From: UBA1368 sp964563125
GTDB lineage: Bacteria; Bacillota; Syntrophomonadia; Syntrophomonadales; Syntrophomonadaceae
Assembly (NCBI GenBank): GCA_964563125.1
Contig: CAZLVY010000004.1
Coordinates: forward strand, 1-64,000
Length of the DNA stretch: 64,000 bases
Reading direction: 5' to 3'
Shown: positions 8,194-16,513 of the stretch, one piece after another
How the letters are laid out: each line of letters opens with the position of its first letter
Position numbering within the stretch: position 1 is the stretch's first letter
Program-made: the position numbers and the translations under genes
The notes under the pieces: generated by a model
The model's database searches: none
What the model saw: only the letters and a program-made list of their open reading frames with translations
What the model was told of the DNA's origin: nothing

Positions 8194-8733
8194 ATGCAGA
8201 AGCAAGAAACCAGGATAATGGTAATAGCAGTCTCTATAGTTCTTACATTGGTTATTTTACTGGCAGGCTATACCTCCTACAATAAATATATCATTCAAGA
8301 ACCATTACTCAATGCTCTTGAGGATAGTACATTTGTGAAAGAAGTACGGCTGGATAAAGAAGGTAAGATTTATCAAATTACTATTGAGATGGATAAAGTT
8401 GATAATCTGCAAACCGAGTTTGCAAAACTGGACGAAATTACTGCAACTCATTTAGGCAGCCAGAAGTATAACCTTAAAATATCAGATGCCAGAGACCAAC
8501 AGTTAGCTGATTTTTATAGTCAATTACAGCCTTTCATTTATGAAGCTTTAGCTAAAGATAATTATATATGGCTAAATGACCAAATTAGCAGACAAATAGA
8601 AAATACGTACAATAATTTGGATTATAAGTTTTTTATTGATGCGGAAAAGATATATTTACAATTTGATAACGGCCGGGAAACTCTTTATGAAATAATTCCC
8701 CGTGAATTATCAAATCAAGAGGTTCAGGTATGA
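8194..8733 (+). CDS. Single-pass membrane protein with extracytoplasmic domain, unknown
   Basis: 179 residues: a short polar start, one strong transmembrane helix (IMVIAVSIVLTLVILLAGY), then about 150 mostly polar residues rich in charged and aromatic side chains with no recognised motif. ATG 8194 is preferred to GTG 8182 because AAGGGGTGG precedes it at good distance. The stop is 14 bases before the ATG of the FtsH-like gene, so the two are probably co-translated. I do not recognise a family. Topology suggests N-in, C-out, with the soluble domain outside. Confidence 0.7.
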   Translation: MQKQETRIMVIAVSIVLTLVILLAGYTSYNKYIIQEPLLNALEDSTFVKEVRLDKEGKIYQITIEMDKVDNLQTEFAKLDEITATHLGSQKYNLKISDARDQQLADFYSQLQPFIYEALAKDNYIWLNDQISRQIENTYNNLDYKFFIDAEKIYLQFDNGRETLYEIIPRELSNQEVQV

Positions 8734-8747
8734 GAGGAGGGGATTAC

Positions 8748-10214
8748 ATGAAGGAAATAGCAATTGGTACAGGTGGTGGTTTATTTATTTTCCTGGCCAT
8801 TATTGGTATAAATGTTACACCCCTCCTGTTTGTAGCACTGCTAGCAGGCGCTTTTTATTTTTTTACTCAAACCCAGAGCAAAGTAAATTTTCAGGAAGTT
8901 GGCAGTGAACGGACCAATAACAACCCGCTCAGTTTTGATAATATTGGCGGACAAGATACAGCCATTAAAGAATTGCAGGAAGCGCTAAACTTTATTATTA
9001 ATGCAGAAGAAATTGGACGTATGGGAATCAGACCTTTAAAGGGAGTTCTTTTAGTGGGCCCGCCGGGAACGGGGAAAACCCTTTTAGCCAGAGCCGCAGC
9101 CAGTTATACCAGTTCAGCTTTTATTGCGGCATCAGGCAGTGAGTTTATTGAAATGTATGCAGGTGTAGGAGCAAAAAGGATACGCCGGCTATTTCAAGAA
9201 GCGAGAAAAAAGGCGGCAAGTGAGAAGAAATCCACTGCTATTATTTTTATCGATGAATTAGAAGTCCTGGGTGGTAAACGGGGAAGTCACAGCGGACATC
9301 TGGAATATGATCAAACTCTTAATCAATTATTGGTGGAGATGGATGGTATAAGTCAGAATAATGAAAGCCGTATACTAGTAATCGGTGCTACCAATCGTGC
9401 TGATCTTCTGGATTCTGCTCTGGTAAGACCAGGAAGATTTGATCGTCAGGTTCAGGTAAGTTTACCGGATAAGAAGGGACGAGCCAGAATTCTGGAAATA
9501 CATCTTAAAAATAAGCTAGTTAAAGATTCAGGCTTAATTGACGAAATAGCCCGAACAACTTTCGGTTTTTCCGGTGCTCATTTAGAAAGTTTGACTAATG
9601 AAGCCGCTATCCTGGCGATGCGAGAAAACGAAAAAGAAATCGACATGCGACATTTTAATGAAGCTATCGATAAAGTTATAATGGGTGAAAAACTGGACCG
9701 TAAAATTTCCACCGAAGAAATTGACCGGGTCAGTATACATGAAAGCGGCCATGCAGTAGTTAGTGAGCTAATGGAACCAGGTTCAGTATCATCGCTAACC
9801 ATTGTCCCCCGTGGTAAAGCACTGGGCTATTTGCGTAAATCACCTCAGGATGATCAACATTTATATACTGTTGAACAATTGGAAAAGCAAATTATGGTAA
9901 CTTTGGCGGGAGCAGTTGCTGAACAAATTAAATTTGGCAGCAAAAGTACCGGGGCCAAAAATGATTTTGACCAAGCCTGGTCGATAGCACGTCAAATAGT
10001 TGAATGCGGTCTGTCTCCTTTAGGTATTATCAATACTAATGATACCCCCAATCAGTTGATTTACAAACAATGCAAGGAAATCATAGCTAAGTTAGAAAAC
10101 CAGACTATGCAATTATTAAATCGTGAAGAGGAATTGCTTTTTGATTTAGCTGCTTATTTAATTGCTGAAGAGTCAATTGACCGGGAAGCTTTTTTAAATC
10201 TGAAGGCCAGTTAA
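8748..10214 (+). CDS. Compact FtsH-like AAA+ zinc metalloprotease
   Basis: 488 residues. Two closely spaced hydrophobic helices (about 6-50) are joined by only a tight turn. An FtsH-type AAA module follows: Walker A GPPGTGKT (104-111), Walker B IIFIDELEVLGG, and a second region of homology GATNRADLLDSALVRPGRFDR-type. The M41 peptidase has the zinc motif HESGH (331-335) and TGAKNDFDQAW, supplying the third ligand Asp. Canonical FtsH is above 600 residues and has an extracytoplasmic domain of roughly 75 residues that is absent here. ATG 8748 follows GAGGAGGGG. It probably degrades membrane or regulatory proteins; substrate unknown. Confidence 0.85.
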   Translation: MKEIAIGTGGGLFIFLAIIGINVTPLLFVALLAGAFYFFTQTQSKVNFQEVGSERTNNNPLSFDNIGGQDTAIKELQEALNFIINAEEIGRMGIRPLKGVLLVGPPGTGKTLLARAAASYTSSAFIAASGSEFIEMYAGVGAKRIRRLFQEARKKAASEKKSTAIIFIDELEVLGGKRGSHSGHLEYDQTLNQLLVEMDGISQNNESRILVIGATNRADLLDSALVRPGRFDRQVQVSLPDKKGRARILEIHLKNKLVKDSGLIDEIARTTFGFSGAHLESLTNEAAILAMRENEKEIDMRHFNEAIDKVIMGEKLDRKISTEEIDRVSIHESGHAVVSELMEPGSVSSLTIVPRGKALGYLRKSPQDDQHLYTVEQLEKQIMVTLAGAVAEQIKFGSKSTGAKNDFDQAWSIARQIVECGLSPLGIINTNDTPNQLIYKQCKEIIAKLENQTMQLLNREEELLFDLAAYLIAEESIDREAFLNLKAS

Positions 10215-10232
10215 AAACATATTTACTATTAT

Positions 10233-10258
10233 AACCGGGTTAAATTCCCGGTTTTTTT
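10233..10258 (+). terminator. Intrinsic terminator after the FtsH-like gene
   Basis: A 7-bp stem (AACCGGG with CCCGGTT) and a 7-base loop are followed by a run of seven T. Confidence 0.9.
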
Positions 10259-10309
10259 ATGAAAATGTATATAATAAAACAAGAATAGTTTTAAGAGGGG
10301 ATGACTTGT

Positions 10310-11554
10310 TTGAAAAAGGCCTTTATTATAGCAACCGGAACAGAACTCTTGCTGGGAAATACTATAGATACAAATTCTGTATTTATTGCCCAGAGGTTAG
10401 CTGAATCAGGTATAAAAGTAATCGGCAGAATAATTGTTGGTGATCAGGAAGATAAAATTTACTCTGCTTTTGCTCTGGGTGCTGAACTGGCAGATATAAT
10501 TATTTCCAGCGGGGGTCTGGGGCCAACCAAAGATGACCTGACCAAAGAGATGGCCTGTAATTTTATGCAGGTGGAAATGACAGTAGTTGATGAAGAAGTT
10601 GTAAAATTAAAAGAATTTTTTAATCGGCGCCAAAAGTCCATGCCGGAGTCGAATATTAAACAGGCCATGTTTCCAAGTGAAGCAATTATTTTAACTAATA
10701 AACTAGGTACTGCCCCAGGAATGTATTTGTTTAAGGACCAAAAAACTATAATTCTGTTGCCTGGACCTCCGAAAGAAATGAAAAAAATGTTTATAGATGA
10801 AGTAGAACCATTACTGCAGAAGAAATTAAAACCAGGAAAAAAAGCACTCATCAAAACTATTAAAGTATTTGGACCTGGCGAGTCCCAGGTAGAAGAGATA
10901 ATGACAGAAGTAATGGAAAATCCTCAGGGATGTTCACTTGCTTTACTGGCAGTTGACGGGGAAATACACATTAGGATTACTGCTGAAGGTCAGGACAGTG
11001 AAGCTAGTAAAAAAATACTTACCAACTTAACGGAAAAAATAGAAGAAAAATTGGGAGCTAATATTTATGGCTATGATGATGATACACTTACTGCCATTGT
11101 AGCCGAATTAATAAATAAAAGAGGTTTGACACTGGCAATCGCGGAATCTTGCACAGGTGGATATCTGGCCAAAACTATTACAGATCTGCCTGGGAGTTCT
11201 TCCTACTTCTGGGGAGCGGCAATAACTTATAGTAATGAAGCTAAAAATAAATTAATTGATGTTGATACCAATACTATAAGTACTTATGGGGCTGTAAGCA
11301 AGGAAACTGCTCTTGAAATGGCACAGGGGATTAAAAAGCTGTCTGGGAGCAGTATTGGCATAGCTTTAACGGGTATTGCCGGTCCGGAGGGAGGAACGGA
11401 GACTAAACAGGCAGGATTGGTTTATATTGCTTTAGTCAGTGATAATTCAGAAAAGGTTAAAGAACTTAAGTTTACCGGTGATAGAGAGGGAATCAGAATT
11501 TTGGCAGTTAAGACAGCTCTGGATATAGTTCGCAAAAGTATTTTAAGTTATTAA
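10310..11554 (+). CDS. cinA: CinA: competence/damage-inducible protein, NMN amidohydrolase family
   Basis: 414 residues. The N-terminal MoCF-like domain (TELLLGNTIDTN, SGGLGPTKDD, LPGPPKEM) acts in the family as an ADP-ribose pyrophosphatase. The C-terminal domain has the NMN deamidase signature AESCTGGYLAKTITDLPGSS and GIAGPEGG. The protein recycles nicotinamide nucleotides; in several Firmicutes the gene is next to recA, as here. The longest frame starts at ATG 10301 with GAGGGG abutting it, so TTG 10310 (MKKAFIIATGTE), nine bases after the SD, is the likely start. Confidence 0.93.
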   Translation: MKKAFIIATGTELLLGNTIDTNSVFIAQRLAESGIKVIGRIIVGDQEDKIYSAFALGAELADIIISSGGLGPTKDDLTKEMACNFMQVEMTVVDEEVVKLKEFFNRRQKSMPESNIKQAMFPSEAIILTNKLGTAPGMYLFKDQKTIILLPGPPKEMKKMFIDEVEPLLQKKLKPGKKALIKTIKVFGPGESQVEEIMTEVMENPQGCSLALLAVDGEIHIRITAEGQDSEASKKILTNLTEKIEEKLGANIYGYDDDTLTAIVAELINKRGLTLAIAESCTGGYLAKTITDLPGSSSYFWGAAITYSNEAKNKLIDVDTNTISTYGAVSKETALEMAQGIKKLSGSSIGIALTGIAGPEGGTETKQAGLVYIALVSDNSEKVKELKFTGDREGIRILAVKTALDIVRKSILSY

Positions 11555-11606
11555 ATGCCAACATTTTTTCTAAGAAATATTTTTTTGCCAAAAAGTAGAA
11601 ATATAT

Positions 11607-11636
11607 TTGACATTACTGAAAGCACTATATTATAAT
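11607..11636 (+). promoter_or_regulatory. Housekeeping (sigma-A) promoter of recA
   Basis: Consensus TTGACA (11607-11612) and TATAAT (11631-11636) are separated by 18 bases. The expected start point (about 11643) immediately precedes the SOS box. Confidence 0.85.
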
Positions 11637-11645
11637 TTGAAAAAG

Positions 11646-11659
11646 CGAACATATGTTTG
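11646..11659 (+). promoter_or_regulatory. LexA (SOS) operator of recA
   Basis: CGAACATATGTTTG is a perfect match to the Gram-positive LexA consensus CGAACRNRYGTTYG. It lies just downstream of the -10 element, where LexA would block RNA polymerase, and only a few bases ahead of the recA SD. Confidence 0.92.
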
Positions 11660-11674
11660 AGGAGGATTTTAAAA

Positions 11675-12718
11675 ATGGAAAATGTTATTAATCAGGGGAA
11701 GATTGATGCCTTGAACAATACTATAAGAAACATCGAAAAACAATATGGCAAAGGCTCTATTATGAAACTTGGTGAAGCAGCAGCCATGAATGTAGAAGTT
11801 ATTTCTACCGGGTGCATTTCTATTGACCTTGCATTGGGAGTAGGTGGATTTCCGCGGGGCAGAGTAATTGAGATATTCGGTCCCGAATCTTCCGGTAAGA
11901 CCACAGTAGCATTGCATGCTATAGCTCAAGCGCAAAAAGAAGGAGGAATCGCAGCATTTATCGATGCTGAACATGCACTTGACCCGCTTTACGCAAAACA
12001 TTTGGGGGTTGATATTAATAATCTGTTGGTTGCGCAACCGGATTGTGGTGAACAGGCTTTAGAGATTGCTGAGGCACTGGTTCGCAGTGGAGCAATAGAT
12101 GTTGTGGTAATTGATTCAGTTGCTGCCCTGGTTCCCAAGGCTGAATTAGACGGGGAAATGGGTGACGTACATGTTGGATTGCAGGCAAGGCTTATGTCAC
12201 AAGCCTTGCGCAAATTAACAGCTCATATAGGTAAGTCAAAAGCTTGTTGTATTTTTATAAACCAGATTCGTGAAAAAGTTGGGGTAATCTACGGCAGTAA
12301 TGAAACAACTACCGGTGGCAGGGCATTAAAATTTTATTCTTCAGTTCGTTTGGAGGTAAGAAAAGGGGAAACTATCAAACAAGGTACTGATTTAATCGGT
12401 AACCGTACTAAATGTAAAGTAGTTAAAAATAAGGTGGCACCGCCATTTAAGTCGACTGAATTTGATATTATGTACGGAACAGGGATATCCAGAGAAGGAG
12501 ATCTGCTTGATATAGCTGCTTCGCTGGAAATAGTCAACAAAAGCGGTGCATGGTATTCATATGAAGGTGAACGATTGGGACAAGGACGTGAAAATTCCAA
12601 GGAATATCTCAAAAACAATGCGGAATTTTACGCATTGTTAGAGGAGAAAGTCAAAGATGCTATGGCCGATGCGAGAATAGAAAATACCCTGGAATTAAAC
12701 AAATCGGAGGATGCTTGA
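11675..12718 (+). CDS. recA: Recombinase RecA
   Basis: 347 residues, full family length. RecA forms filaments on single-stranded DNA, drives strand exchange and triggers LexA self-cleavage. Walker A is GPESSGKT (69-76), and Walker B, FIDAEHALDP and the L2 region (GSNETTTGGRALKFYSS) are intact; loop L1 reads KAELDGEMGDVHVGLQARL. ATG 11675 follows GAGGAGG; the longer frame from 11657 would begin inside the operator. No recX follows. Regulation is by the SOS box in its own promoter. Confidence 0.98.
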   Translation: MENVINQGKIDALNNTIRNIEKQYGKGSIMKLGEAAAMNVEVISTGCISIDLALGVGGFPRGRVIEIFGPESSGKTTVALHAIAQAQKEGGIAAFIDAEHALDPLYAKHLGVDINNLLVAQPDCGEQALEIAEALVRSGAIDVVVIDSVAALVPKAELDGEMGDVHVGLQARLMSQALRKLTAHIGKSKACCIFINQIREKVGVIYGSNETTTGGRALKFYSSVRLEVRKGETIKQGTDLIGNRTKCKVVKNKVAPPFKSTEFDIMYGTGISREGDLLDIAASLEIVNKSGAWYSYEGERLGQGRENSKEYLKNNAEFYALLEEKVKDAMADARIENTLELNKSEDA

Positions 12719-12746
12719 CACTAACGGGGAAACTCACTAAAATCTT

Positions 12747-12776
12747 AGGTAAGACTACTTTTTAGAAGTCTTACCT
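12747..12776 (+). terminator. Hairpin downstream of recA
   Basis: A perfect 10-bp stem (12747-12756 with 12767-12776) with a 10-base loop. The T-tract is poor, so it may stabilise the recA transcript 3' end or terminate weakly. Confidence 0.5.
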
Positions 12777-13000
12777 TATTACTTTGACCAAATTAGACTA
12801 CTGACTGAAATTAATATATATTTTTCCATTTAACTGGAGTTTGGGATACATGAAGTATAGACATATTGATCCTTTATAAAATATAGATTTATTGATGGTT
12901 GTCTGCTTAAGGTTAAGGTGAGTTATCTAATCTCACCCATGGAGTTTATTAGATTCATTGGTGAGTAAAATTTGATAATATAAAAGGTAAGTGTTTCTAA

Positions 13001-13025
13001 AAACCGAGTTTTACTTGGTTTTTTT
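13001..13025 (+). terminator. Intrinsic terminator in the rny leader
   Basis: An 8-bp stem (13001-13008 with 13014-13021, containing a G-T pair) with a 5-base loop and a T-run. It is placed 50 bases before the rny SD, so it either ends an upstream transcript or acts as an attenuator. Confidence 0.75.
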
Positions 13026-13071
13026 ATTTTCTAAATTAAAGAAAAATACGAATTATTAAATTATAAGGGAG

Positions 13072-14622
13072 GTGGAAATTATTAGTACATTAGAAAGCTT
13101 AATTGTTATTACTATTGCTCTGGCTGTTGGTCTTATGGCAGGCTACTACGGCAGGCGCTTCATAGCAGAAAGCAAATTTGGTACTGCAGAACAGGAAGTA
13201 GCCAAAATGCTTGATGAAGCAGGCAAAGAAGCCGAAGCTATAAAAAAAGAAATTTTGCTGGAAGGAAAAGATGAAATTCATCGCAATCGTCAGGAAGCGG
13301 AAAAAGATATTCGAGACCGACGCCGAGAACTTGACCGTATAGAGAGAAGAATCATTCAAAAAGAAGAGACTCTAGATAAAAAAGCCGATAATATGGAAAA
13401 AAAGGATCTGACTTTGCAGGAAAAAGAAAAAGATTTGGATAAAACGCATAGTGATCTAAAACTAATTATGACCCAGCAACTTAAAGAGTTGGAACGGTTA
13501 TCCGGCTTGACATCGGAGGATGCTAAAGAATTACTGTTATCTAATGTTAGTCAACAAATTCGTCAGGAAACCGCTGTAATGATTAAAACAATTGAAAGTG
13601 AAGCCAAAGAAGAAGCTGACAAAAAAGCCAAGAACATTGTAACCTTGGCTATTCAGAAATGTGCCGCTGATGTAGTATCAGAAACTACCGTCTCAGTAGT
13701 AGCCTTGCCCAATGATGAAATGAAAGGCAGGATTATAGGACGGGAAGGACGAAATATCAGGACCTTTGAAACTCTGACTGGAGTGGATTTAATTATTGAT
13801 GATACTCCTGAGGCAGTAATATTATCCTCATTTGACCCGATCCGAAGAGAAATCGCCCGCATTGCTTTATCAAATTTAGTATCAGATGGACGAATTCACC
13901 CGGCACGGATTGAAGAAATGGTAGATAAAGCTCAAAAAGAAATTGATCAGGAGATTAGGGATTTAGGAGAACAAGCTGCTTTTGAAGTTGGTGTACATGG
14001 GATTCATCAGGAATTAATCAGACTGCTGGGACGTTTGAAATATCGTACCAGTTATGGTCAGAATGTGCTTAAACATTCTATTGAAGTAGCACACCTGGCA
14101 GGAGTCATGGCTGCTGAACTGGAAGTAGATATTACACTGGCCAAACGAGCAGGATTACTGCATGATATTGGCAAGGCAGTTGATCATGAAGTTTCCGGAC
14201 CCCATATTGAAATTGGTGTAGACCTGGCTAAAAAGTATCGTGAAAGCAAAGATGTAATAAATGCTATTGGGGCACATCATGGAGATATCGAACCGGAAAC
14301 TATAGAGGCTGTTTTAGTACAAGCCGCGGATGCCATATCGGCATCACGTCCCGGAGCCCGCCGAGAAACATTAGAGACCTATATCAGAAGGCTTGAAAAG
14401 TTAGAGGCTGTAGCAGAATCCTTTGAGGGAGTAGATAGAACTTTTGCAATTCAAGCGGGTCGTGAAATAAGAATTATAGTAAAACCGGATGAGATTGATG
14501 ATCTTAATGCGATCAATCTCTCCAGGGATATAGCTAAAAAGGTTGAAACAGAGCTTGACTACCCAGGTCAAATTAAGGTAGTAGTAATCAGAGAGACTAG
14601 ATCCGTAGAATACGCAAAATAA
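13072..14622 (+). CDS. rny: Ribonuclease Y
   Basis: About 515 residues. An N-terminal membrane helix (LIVITIALAVGLMAGYYG) is followed by a long charged coiled coil (about 40-190), a KH domain (MKGRIIGREGRNIRTFETLTG) and an HD domain with the metal motif LLHDIGKA and HSIEVAHLAG. RNase Y starts mRNA decay at the membrane. The only canonical in-frame start is GTG 13072, but it overlaps the SD AAGGGAGGTGG. The codon with ideal spacing is ATT 13081 (or ATT 13078), so a rare AUU start or a base error is possible. Confidence 0.95.
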   Translation: MEIISTLESLIVITIALAVGLMAGYYGRRFIAESKFGTAEQEVAKMLDEAGKEAEAIKKEILLEGKDEIHRNRQEAEKDIRDRRRELDRIERRIIQKEETLDKKADNMEKKDLTLQEKEKDLDKTHSDLKLIMTQQLKELERLSGLTSEDAKELLLSNVSQQIRQETAVMIKTIESEAKEEADKKAKNIVTLAIQKCAADVVSETTVSVVALPNDEMKGRIIGREGRNIRTFETLTGVDLIIDDTPEAVILSSFDPIRREIARIALSNLVSDGRIHPARIEEMVDKAQKEIDQEIRDLGEQAAFEVGVHGIHQELIRLLGRLKYRTSYGQNVLKHSIEVAHLAGVMAAELEVDITLAKRAGLLHDIGKAVDHEVSGPHIEIGVDLAKKYRESKDVINAIGAHHGDIEPETIEAVLVQAADAISASRPGARRETLETYIRRLEKLEAVAESFEGVDRTFAIQAGREIRIIVKPDEIDDLNAINLSRDIAKKVETELDYPGQIKVVVIRETRSVEYAK

Positions 14623-14630
14623 ATTTCTTT

Positions 14631-14661
14631 AAAAAGCGGAACTTGATTGTTCCGCTTTTTT
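14631..14661 (+). terminator. Intrinsic terminator after rny
   Basis: A perfect 9-bp stem (14633-14641 with 14650-14658), 8-base loop, six T. Confidence 0.92.
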
Positions 14662-14754
14662 GTTATTGCTATATTTTACCGATGGCTAGGCAGCAGGACT
14701 TTCCTTTTATCTGGAGAATAGGTTTATAATACATTTGGTAAGGGGAAGATGACA

Positions 14755-15240
14755 ATGAATGATGCAAGCTTAGACATACTAATTAACGTTCCTTTAAAAC
14801 ACCCGGAATTAAATGCTATTAAATATCAAGCCAATAAAAAAACTATTTCTCTGAAATTTGCGTTACTGGGTATAATGGCAGAAGTTGACATACAAAATTA
14901 TTATAATAAAGTACAAAAAGCCGCTAAAATTTATCATGAGCTTTGCGGTGGTACGCCGGAAATATTTGAAATGGAAATAGATGTAACAGAAGAAGTTACT
15001 TTTATTAGTTTATATCGCGATGAAGAGAGCTTGTCTGAAGAAGAAGTTGATATATACATAGCGTTTTTAAAAGAAGACTTTAACGATTATTTAGTCAGAG
15101 ACGGAATTAGTATTATAAAAAATGATTCGTATAAAAGGCGTTTAAAGAAAAATTTATTAAACAAAATTACTCAGGACGAAAATTGCGATAGCTTTTGGGC
15201 TTTTCGCCAGGGAGGCAAGGTTTTTGTTTTGAATAAATGA
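14755..15240 (+). CDS. Conserved-looking cytoplasmic protein between rny and ymdB, unknown
   Basis: 161 residues, acidic, no membrane segment and no motif I recognise. The visible features are a hydrophobic beta-like core (KKTISLKFALLGIMAEVDIQNYY) and a basic patch near the C-terminus (SYKRRLKKNLLNKI). ATG 14755 is eight bases after AAGGGGA; ATG 14749 is too close. The gene ends 12 bases before ymdB, whose SD follows its stop, so the two are probably one operon and it may act with the RNA-metabolism neighbours. That link is inference only. Confidence 0.7.
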   Translation: MNDASLDILINVPLKHPELNAIKYQANKKTISLKFALLGIMAEVDIQNYYNKVQKAAKIYHELCGGTPEIFEMEIDVTEEVTFISLYRDEESLSEEEVDIYIAFLKEDFNDYLVRDGISIIKNDSYKRRLKKNLLNKITQDENCDSFWAFRQGGKVFVLNK

Positions 15241-15252
15241 TGGAGGTAATTT

Positions 15253-16035
15253 GTGAATATCTTAGTTATTGGTGATATTGTCGGCAAGCCTGGCAGAAGA
15301 GCATTGAAAAATTTATTACCAGGTTTGCAACGAAAATATAATATTGAATTTACGATAGCAAATGCCGAAAATGCTGCCGGTGGTAAAGGTATTAGTAAAG
15401 AAGTTTTTACTGAAATTATGGGGGCTGGTGTTGACGCTTGTACAATGGGTAACCATGTCTGGGATAACCGGGAAATTTTTAATTTTATAGATGATGAGCC
15501 CAGAATTGTAAGACCGGCTAATTATCCGGGAGACTGTCCCGGACAGGGCTTTCATATTTATACCGGCGGATATAACAAAAAAATAGGAATAATAAATGTA
15601 TCAGGCCGAGTATTTTTGGACCCCTTAGACTGCCCTTTTCAAGTTACCGAAGAAATATTAACCGGAATGAAAGAGGAAACCGATATAATTATTGTTGATT
15701 TTCATGCTGAAGCAACTTCAGAAAAGCTTGCTTTCGCCTACTATTTAGATGGACGTGTTGATGCCGTTTTAGGAACCCATACTCATATTCAAACTGCTGA
15801 CGAAAGAATATTGCCGCAAGGCACTGCTTATATCACTGACTTGGGAATGACCGGACCTGTAGACTCTATTTTAGGTATGGACAAAGACTTGGTTCTGCAA
15901 CGATTTCTTAATCAGAGACCGGTAAGATTTGAAGTCGCTAAAGGCCCCGCACAATTGCAAGGAGTTATATTATCATTTGATGATGACCGTAACCGTGTAA
16001 TTGCTATAGAAAGAATTTGTCTCAATACAGAATAA
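15253..16035 (+). CDS. ymdB: YmdB-family metallophosphoesterase (cyclic nucleotide phosphodiesterase)
   Basis: 260 residues. Metal-binding motifs of the calcineurin-like fold are intact: GDIVGKPGR (Asp8), NAENAAGG, MGNHVWDN and DFHAEATSEK, with GTHTHIQTADERI at the C-terminal end. The family (TIGR00282) contains B. subtilis YmdB, which hydrolyses 2',3'-cyclic nucleotides and influences biofilm and motility decisions. The GTG start follows TGGAGG at good distance. The position near rny and spoVS repeats the gene order seen in Bacillus. Confidence 0.93.
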   Translation: MNILVIGDIVGKPGRRALKNLLPGLQRKYNIEFTIANAENAAGGKGISKEVFTEIMGAGVDACTMGNHVWDNREIFNFIDDEPRIVRPANYPGDCPGQGFHIYTGGYNKKIGIINVSGRVFLDPLDCPFQVTEEILTGMKEETDIIIVDFHAEATSEKLAFAYYLDGRVDAVLGTHTHIQTADERILPQGTAYITDLGMTGPVDSILGMDKDLVLQRFLNQRPVRFEVAKGPAQLQGVILSFDDDRNRVIAIERICLNTE

Positions 16036-16069
16036 TATGAAACATTATCCATTGCCATGTAATTAAAAA

Positions 16070-16096
16070 GAAGGAATTACCAGATTAAGTTAGAAT
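16070..16096 (+). promoter_or_regulatory. Candidate SigH promoter of spoVS
   Basis: GAAGGAATT (16070-16078) matches the SigH -35 pattern RNAGGAWWW. After 11 bases, TTAGAAT (16090-16096) matches RNNGAAT except for the first base. B. subtilis spoVS is known to be SigH-dependent. The match is by eye only. Confidence 0.6.
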
Positions 16097-16149
16097 ATAC
16101 TCTTAAAGAGAAGCAAGCTTTCTATTTCAATATTGAGGGGGTATATTTT

Positions 16150-16410
16150 ATGGAAGTATTAAAGGTTTCAGCCAAATCCAGTCCAAATTCAGTGGCAGGA
16201 GCGCTTGCGGGAGTACTACGGGAAAGAGGGTCCGCAGAAATTCAAGCAATAGGCGCAGGAGCAATTAATCAGGCAGTAAAAGCAATAGCAATAGCACGTG
16301 GTTTTGTAGCACCGAGCGGTATGGATCTTATATGTATTCCAGCTTTTTGCGATATCATGATAGACGGTGAGGAAAGAACCGCTATTAAAATGATAATTGA
16401 ACCGAGATAA
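16150..16410 (+). CDS. spoVS: Stage V sporulation protein S
   Basis: 86 residues, the exact family size. It begins MEVLKVSAKSSPNSVAGALAG and contains the Alba-like core IQAIGAGAINQAVKAIAIAR and the highly conserved DLICIPAFCDI. SpoVS is a small nucleic-acid-binding-type protein that controls septation and the transition into later sporulation. ATG follows GAGGGGG. It is preceded by a SigH-like promoter and followed by a terminator, so it is likely monocistronic. Identification is secure from the near-invariant sequence. Confidence 0.97.
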   Translation: MEVLKVSAKSSPNSVAGALAGVLRERGSAEIQAIGAGAINQAVKAIAIARGFVAPSGMDLICIPAFCDIMIDGEERTAIKMIIEPR

Positions 16411-16450
16411 TCATGTATGGTTCAATTAGGCATTACTATTTTCAAATAAT

Positions 16451-16480
16451 AACCTGCTAATTTAGCAGGTTTTTGTTTTT
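16451..16480 (+). terminator. Intrinsic terminator after spoVS
   Basis: A 7-bp stem (ACCTGCT with AGCAGGT) and a 5-base loop followed by T-rich sequence. Confidence 0.85.
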
Positions 16481-16513
16481 TAATTCTTAAAACAGGGAAA
16501 GGAGGGAAATTCT

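Larger units (their letters stand above)
12719..13071 (+). other. 353-bp recA-rny spacer with several RNA hairpins
   Basis: No ORF is convincing. A perfect 10-bp stem lies at 12747-12776, close after recA, with only a weak T-run behind it. Further on GGTGAG (12917-12922), CTCACC (12932-12937) and GGTGAG (12960-12965) allow two mutually exclusive pairings. An intrinsic terminator follows at 13001. A regulated leader for rny or a small RNA is possible, but no known RNA family is recognised. Confidence 0.4.
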
